Origin: Pseudorhodobacter sp. PARRP1 | Lineage (GTDB): Bacteria > Pseudomonadota > Alphaproteobacteria > Rhodobacterales > Rhodobacteraceae | NCBI GenBank assembly: GCA_002256245.1 | Contig: NKIU01000008.1 | Coordinates: 1 to 53,332, forward strand | DNA: 53,332 bases | Direction of reading: 5' to 3' | Part shown: positions 49,466-53,332 of the stretch, piece by piece | Layout of the letters: each line of letters opens with the position of its first letter | How positions within the stretch are numbered: position 1 is the stretch's first letter | The notes under the pieces: model-generated | Told to the model about the DNA's origin: nothing | The model's database searches: none | What the model saw: only the letters and a program-made list of their open reading frames with translations | Translations under genes and position numbers: made by a program

Positions 49466-50083
49466 TCAGCCGTGGTATTTCTCGAGAAACGCTTCGACAC
49501 CCAATGTGCGAAAATCCGGCAGGGCGGTGCGCAGCGCCGCGTGGCTCCAATCCCACCACGCGAGGGCCTGCAAACGCGCGGCGATCTGCGGGCTGAACCG
49601 CGCGCGCAAAGGCGTGGCGGGCAGGCCTGCGACGATCATGTAGGGCGCGACATCTTTGGTCACGACCGCGCCACTGGCGACGATGGCGCCCGCGCCGATG
49701 GTGACATCGGGTTTGATGATCGCGCCGTGGCCGATCCAGGTGTCGGGGCCGATTGTGGTGCGGCGGGCGTGGCGGGCGGCGAAGAAAGCGTCGTCATCAG
49801 CGGCGTCTTCCCAATAGGCGCTGCTGCGGTAGAGGAAATGGTGCAGGCTGGCGGTCTGCATCGGGTGATCGGTGGGGCCGATGCGGGTCATCGCGGCGAT
49901 GTTGGCGAATTTGCCGACCGTGGTGTTGGTGATATCGGAAAACTGGTCGCAGTAGCTGTAGTCTTCGAAGCTGGAATTGAGGATGCGGCTGAAGCGGCCG
50001 ACCTCGCAATAGGCGCCGAAGTTGGCGTTTTTGATCTGACAGTCGGGGTGGATCAGCGGGGTGTCGGCGGAGAGTTTGGTCAT
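49466..50083 (-). CDS. Left-handed beta-helix acetyltransferase of phosphonate loci
   Basis: A 205-aa hexapeptide-repeat transferase, of the kind annotated as phosphonate metabolism transferase hexapeptide family. Repeats run through TPLIHPDCQIKNANFGAYCEVGRFSRILNSSFEDYSYCDQFSD and TTIGPDTWIGHGAIIKPDVTIGAGAIVASGAVVTKDVAPYMIVAG (about residues 100-155). A catalytic-type His is in GPTDHPMQTASLHHF. It may acetylate aminoalkylphosphonates before C-P lysis, as PhnO does in E. coli; that is inference. Two R2 repeats flank it. Confidence 0.88.
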   Translation of the reverse strand: MTKLSADTPLIHPDCQIKNANFGAYCEVGRFSRILNSSFEDYSYCDQFSDITNTTVGKFANIAAMTRIGPTDHPMQTASLHHFLYRSSAYWEDAADDDAFFAARHARRTTIGPDTWIGHGAIIKPDVTIGAGAIVASGAVVTKDVAPYMIVAGLPATPLRARFSPQIAARLQALAWWDWSHAALRTALPDFRTLGVEAFLEKYHG

Positions 50084-50189
50084 GGCGGACTTTCTGTGTC
50101 CACGCGTGGACAGGCGGTTGGAATGTTATATCTCGAAGGGTTAGACTGGTGCTGTTGCGATCTTGTTCACGATTTGACCGCAACGCCGG

Positions 50190-50302
50190 TGCCGTCCGCA
50201 GCGGCATCGAGCCGCTTTGGACGGCGCTGCCGCGGAGGTGGGGAAGCGACCGGATTGAGTTTGGTGCGGCAGCGGCCGCAGGAGGGGGCTCGATGCCCCC
50301 GA
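50190..50302 (+). repeat. Structured repeat R2, copy 2
   Basis: GCCGTCCGCAGCGGCATCGA begins the unit. The hairpin is GCGGC-ATCGA-GCCGC, that is, both sides of the stem changed together compared with copy 1 while the loop stayed the same. The second hairpin is GGGGGC-TCGAT-GCCCCC. Confidence 0.7.
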
Positions 50303-50345
50303 GGGCGGCTTTTGGGTTGCGGGTGGTTTGGGGGAGAGGTCGGAG

Positions 50346-50377
50346 CCTCCGGCGGGAGTATTTTTGCCAAGATGAAG
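50346..50377 (+). repeat. Dispersed short repeat, copy 3
   Basis: CCTCCGGCGGGAGTATTTTT followed by GCCAAGATGAAG, the cleanest of the three copies. It lies just after the phnE stop. Confidence 0.75.
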
Positions 50378-50390
50378 GGCTGGCGCAGGT

Positions 50391-51704
50391 TCAGCGTCCG
50401 ATCAGTTTGCGGCGCAGCCAGCCGGAAAAGCTGTCCATCGCCATCACCATCAGCACGATCAGGATCATGTAATAGGCGACATCCTCCCAATCTTTCTGGG
50501 TGATGATGGCTTGGGTGAGCAACAGGCCGATGCCGCCGCCGACGATGGCGCCGATGACGGTGGCGCTGCGGGTGTTGGATTCGAGATAGTAGAGGACTTG
50601 GCTGAGCAGGATCGGGGCGATTTGCGGCAGCACGCCGAAGCGGGCGCGTTGCAGGGGGCCTGCGCCGGTGGAGCGGATGCCTTCGACTTGTTTCTCGTCG
50701 ATATTCTCCAAAGCCTCGGAGAAGGTTTTGCCGAAGGTGCCGCTGTCGGTGATCAGGATGGCCAGCGCGCCCGTCATTGGGCCGGGGCCGAAGGCGCGGG
50801 CAAGGATGATCGTCCAGATCAGGCCATCGACGCCGCGCACGAAATCGAACAGGCGGCGGAAGGCGAAGCGCAGGGTGCGGATCGGGGTGAAATTGGAGGC
50901 TGCGAGGAAGGCGAGGGGGAGGGCTACGAGGGCTGCGCCCATGGTGCCGAGGAAGGCCATCAGCACGGTTTCAAACAACGCCCAGGCCACATCGCCGTGG
51001 TGCCATTGTTTGTTATGCCAGAACTCGGACGCCATGTAGCCCGCGTTGCTGCGGGCGGGATCGATGCGGGGGCCGGTCAGCATCGCGGTCAACTGGCCGT
51101 AGGATTTGCCGTAGAACGGGCTGTCGAGGGTGAAGAAGAACAAGGCCCAGCCGGGTTGGTATTTGAAGGTTTCCACTTTGGAGCGCGAATAGGCGAAGCG
51201 GCCTTGCGGGGTGGTGACCGAGATGCGGGTGTCGGTGGCGTTGATCCAATCGGGCAGCGGTTGCGGCGCGGTCAGTTTCAGCTTGCCGCCGTCGGGTTGA
51301 ATGTCGATCAGGCCGTAGCCGGGGACGCTGTAGCGGGCCCCTTTCGCGTCATAGGTGACGATATGGCCTTGGCCGAGGTCGATTGTGGTGGTGTCGGCTG
51401 TGACGTTCACCCAATCGGGATATTGCGCGGGGGTGTAGGTGGCTTTCGCCTCGCCCTCGATCGACACCGTGGTTTTGTCGCTGCGGTTGTCACGGGTGAC
51501 GTGGGTTTTGTAGGCGACGAAGTCGGACAGCAGGATGCGGGCGTTGTCCATCTTGGCGCGGGCGGCGAGGCCGGGGATGTCGAAGCTTACGAACAGGTAG
51601 CCGAGGTAGATCAGCAGCAGCACCAGGATCGCGAAGGCCGCCCGCCGTCGGGTTTTGAACTGGCGCTGCACCGTGGTGTAGCTGGGATGCGGGAGGGAGG
51701 TCAT
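50391..51704 (-). CDS. phnE: Phosphonate ABC transporter permease PhnE, long form
   Basis: A 437-aa inner-membrane protein. One N-terminal membrane segment (FAILVLLLIYLGYLFVSF, residues 25-42) is followed by a periplasmic domain of about 165 residues rich in beta strands. The permease part then follows, with its conserved loop GPLQRARFGVLPQIAPILLSQVLYYLE near 370-396. The second PhnE of many Rhodobacterales and rhizobial loci has this extra domain. The ATG directly follows the TAA of the other phnE. Confidence 0.92.
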   Translation of the reverse strand: MTSLPHPSYTTVQRQFKTRRRAAFAILVLLLIYLGYLFVSFDIPGLAARAKMDNARILLSDFVAYKTHVTRDNRSDKTTVSIEGEAKATYTPAQYPDWVNVTADTTTIDLGQGHIVTYDAKGARYSVPGYGLIDIQPDGGKLKLTAPQPLPDWINATDTRISVTTPQGRFAYSRSKVETFKYQPGWALFFFTLDSPFYGKSYGQLTAMLTGPRIDPARSNAGYMASEFWHNKQWHHGDVAWALFETVLMAFLGTMGAALVALPLAFLAASNFTPIRTLRFAFRRLFDFVRGVDGLIWTIILARAFGPGPMTGALAILITDSGTFGKTFSEALENIDEKQVEGIRSTGAGPLQRARFGVLPQIAPILLSQVLYYLESNTRSATVIGAIVGGGIGLLLTQAIITQKDWEDVAYYMILIVLMVMAMDSFSGWLRRKLIGR

Positions 51705-52583
51705 TTATTGCCCCTTTACCAAGCGGTTGCGGGCGTATCCCGACAGTTGATCGAAGACCACGATGGCGCAGAACAACAGGGCGAAGATCGCCACGACTTG
51801 ATCGTATTTGCCGCCGCCCCATTGCATCGCCAGTTTCAGATCATAGCCGATCCCGCCCGAGCCTACAAAGCCAAGGATGGCGCTGGCGCGGATGTTGATC
51901 TCGAACCGCAGCAAGGCGTAGGACAGCCAGTTTGGGGCGACTTGTGGGATGATGCCGAGCCAGATCTGTTGGCCCCAGGATGCGCCGGTGGAGGTCAGCC
52001 CCTCGACAGGTTTCAGATCGGCGTTTTCTGCCGATTCCGAGAACAGTTTGCCCAAAGCGCCAGCAGTGTGGAAGGCGATGGCGAGGACGGCCGGAACGGG
52101 GCCGCCGCCCAAGATGAAGATCAGGATCAGCGCGATGACGATCTCAGGTATCGCGCGCATGATGTCGGCGGTTCGGCGGAAGAGGGGGGTGAGGGCAGGG
52201 AAGCGGGCGAGGTGGCGGGTGGAGCCGAGGGCGAGGAACGCGCCGAACGCGCCGCCCAAAAGGGTGGCGGCTGCGGCGATGTTCAGGGTTTCGATCAGGG
52301 ACGGCAGGTGTTGCCACAGCAGGGCAGGCAGGTTGGCGCGGTTTTTCCATGCCTCGGACAGCACTTCGGACGGGAAAGCGCCCAGCTGGTGCAGGCCCGA
52401 CAGGAAATCACCCGCGTTGCGGTCTTGGGCGATCTTAAAGCCGGAAGCCATCAGCGCCACAAACAGGATCAGCAGGATAAACCCGTAAAGCCGCTTGCGG
52501 CGGGCAAGGTGGATATAGGCCTCGGTGGGGTTTGAGAGGTCAGGGCGTTTGCCCGGCTCTGGCCCGAAGGTGATGTCAACCAT
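51705..52583 (-). CDS. phnE: Phosphonate ABC transporter permease PhnE
   Basis: A 292-aa permease with about six membrane segments: LYGFILLILFVALMASGFKI near residue 35, ATLLGGAFGAFLALG, IPEIVIALILIFILGGGPVPAVLA, and the EAA-like loop LTSTGASWGQQIWLGIIPQVAPNWLSYALLRFEIN (about 190-225). A GGAGG ribosome site precedes the ATG at 52583. It forms the channel with the long PhnE and the PhnC ATPase, which is not in the window. Confidence 0.94.
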   Translation of the reverse strand: MVDITFGPEPGKRPDLSNPTEAYIHLARRKRLYGFILLILFVALMASGFKIAQDRNAGDFLSGLHQLGAFPSEVLSEAWKNRANLPALLWQHLPSLIETLNIAAAATLLGGAFGAFLALGSTRHLARFPALTPLFRRTADIMRAIPEIVIALILIFILGGGPVPAVLAIAFHTAGALGKLFSESAENADLKPVEGLTSTGASWGQQIWLGIIPQVAPNWLSYALLRFEINIRASAILGFVGSGGIGYDLKLAMQWGGGKYDQVVAIFALLFCAIVVFDQLSGYARNRLVKGQ

Positions 52584-52596
52584 GCGGCCTCCAATA

Positions 52597-52629
52597 GAAA
52601 AAACCGGGCCTGCTTGACGCAGACCCGGC
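52597..52629 (-). terminator. Attenuating terminator between phnD and phnE
   Basis: On the minus strand CCGGGTCTGC and GCAGGCCCGG pair (one mismatch) around GTCAA and are followed by six T. It lies inside the operon, 14 bases before the phnE start. Such a structure would let the binding protein be made in excess over the permease. Confidence 0.75.
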
Positions 52630-52643
52630 AGATGGTGCTGAAA

Positions 52644-53332
52644 TTATTCGCCGGAAAGTTTGCGGGCCTCGACAATGCCGAGGAACATGTCGTGGGTGGC
52701 GGGAACGAAGTCTTTCGCATCGCCGGAAGCCACGCCGTAGGCGCATTTCGGGTCGGTTTCCCACAGATCAGCGGTCAGCTTGGTGACTTTGGCTTTCACG
52801 TCATCCGGCAGCGCCGAGCGGACAACCATCGGGCCTTCCGGGATCAGTTTCGAGCGCCAGATTTCGGTCAGGTTGTTCATGTCAACCAGACCTGCATCGG
52901 CGGCTTTGCGGAAGGCACCCGAAGAATAGCCGTCTTCCCAGTTGCCGTCGCCATCGGCCCAAGACACGCCTGCGTCGAAGTCGCCATTGGCGACGCCGAC
53001 GATGGTTTGCTCGTGACCACCCGAGAATTTCACTTCCGAGAAGAACTTATCCAGCGGGCCGTATTGGGCGATCAACTCGGCGGCAGGCACCAGATAGCCC
53101 GAGGTCGAGTTCGGCTCGCCAAAGGCGAATTTCTTGCCCTTGGCGTCCTCGATGGATTTGATGCCCGAGTCGGTGCGCGCAAACGCGATGGAATAATAGC
53201 CGGTGGTGCCATTCAGGTTTTCTTTGGTCAACTCGACGGTCACAGCCTTGGGGTCGGTCAGGTAGATCTTGGCATAGGCCGACGCGCCCAGCCATGCCAT
53301 ATCCAGCGTGCCGCCCAGCAGGCCCTGGATCA
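52644..53332 (-). CDS. phnD: Phosphonate ABC transporter substrate-binding protein PhnD, C-terminal part
   Basis: The frame is open to the window edge, so the N-terminus with its signal peptide is missing; about 229 residues are seen. Family segments are GTLDMAWLGASAYAKIY, GYYSIAFARTDSGIKSIEDAKGKKFAFGEPNSTSGYLVPAAEL (phosphonate-binding Ser/Thr loop), GGHEQTIVGVANGDFDAGVSW and the tail DMFLGIVEARKLSGE. It captures phosphonates in the periplasm. The ATG at 53300 is internal, not the start. Confidence 0.95.
   Translation of the reverse strand, partial: IQGLLGGTLDMAWLGASAYAKIYLTDPKAVTVELTKENLNGTTGYYSIAFARTDSGIKSIEDAKGKKFAFGEPNSTSGYLVPAAELIAQYGPLDKFFSEVKFSGGHEQTIVGVANGDFDAGVSWADGDGNWEDGYSSGAFRKAADAGLVDMNNLTEIWRSKLIPEGPMVVRSALPDDVKAKVTKLTADLWETDPKCAYGVASGDAKDFVPATHDMFLGIVEARKLSGE

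Larger units (their letters stand above)
50084..50390. other. Repeat-filled spacer between acetyltransferase and phnE
   Basis: No gene. It holds R2 copy 2 and dispersed short repeat copy 3. The part just before the acetyltransferase start contains TGTCCACGCGTGGACA (about 50097-50112), a perfect 16-bp palindrome that also occurs at 13581-13596. Confidence 0.5.

Noticed and set aside
50511-52535. 674-codon plus-strand frame opposite the two phnE genes
   Set aside because: Low-complexity Gly/Asp/Glu-rich translation, complementary to two clear membrane proteins; a mirror frame.

Overview
The window looks like a stretch of chromosome from an alphaproteobacterium of the Rhodobacteraceae (Rhodobacter/Gemmobacter/Tabrizicola type). 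This rests on the high G+C of everything right of about 13.5 kb, the style of the housekeeping proteins (YchF, TrpA, L25, Pth), a phn C-P lyase locus with DUF1045 and two PhnM paralogues, and short dispersed repeats typical of that family. This is inference from protein and repeat character; no database search was run.

Region 1 (1-11.1 kb) is an accessory, defence-type island of visibly lower G+C. It lies on the 3' side of a tRNA-Ser(GCU) gene. From the left it holds the first codons of an IS3-family transposase, then a tightly overlapping five-gene minus-strand operon: HelD/UvrD-like helicase, unknown 296-aa protein, two different BrxD-like (DUF2791-type) P-loop ATPases, and an Lhr/BrxHI-like DEIH helicase. 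Next come the remains of a cytosine-methyltransferase/DNA2-like helicase locus whose two genes are fused by a deletion, and a 137-aa unknown gene. No integrase is visible. On the other side of the tRNA is a SIR2-TPR protein, a probable NAD-targeting defence protein with an unusual active-site substitution (11.3-13.4 kb).

Region 2 (13.5-30.5 kb) is core chromosome: ychF, trpA, a TMEM175-type channel, lldD, an MFS exporter, rplY, a glycosyltransferase, pth, a DUF1287 protein, a selenium pair (mnmH and an oxidoreductase-SelD fusion), rpoN, an orphan hydantoinase A and tRNA-Met. Two copies of a 212-bp repeat and several hairpin-rich spacers lie between the genes.

Region 3 (30.5-38.7 kb) is an amino-sugar catabolic locus. 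A GatZ/KbaZ protein is divergent from a DeoR regulator, which is followed by a BadF-type sugar kinase, a complete ABC sugar importer and a SIS-domain isomerase/deaminase. The enzymes would fit galactosamine or a related amino sugar going to fructose 6-phosphate, if the orphan GatZ acts as a tagatose-6-phosphate 4-epimerase.

Region 4 (38.7-53.3 kb) is a phosphonate-use locus: phnM, DUF1045, phnN, phnL, a corA-type gene, phnK, phnJ, a DUF559 gene, phnI, phnH, phnG, divergent phnF, a second phnM, a hexapeptide acetyltransferase and phnE-phnE-phnD, the last cut by the window edge. Two foreign genes are embedded in the phnGHIJKLN operon with translational overlaps: corA, and DUF559 with a REP-like inverted-repeat pair just upstream of it.

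The best candidates for something undescribed are the five-gene ATPase/helicase operon, the DUF559-plus-repeat unit inside the phn operon, and a two-copy element in which a 17-bp palindrome lies exactly 40 bp from a perfect TTAA-N7-TTAA (CtrA-type) box.
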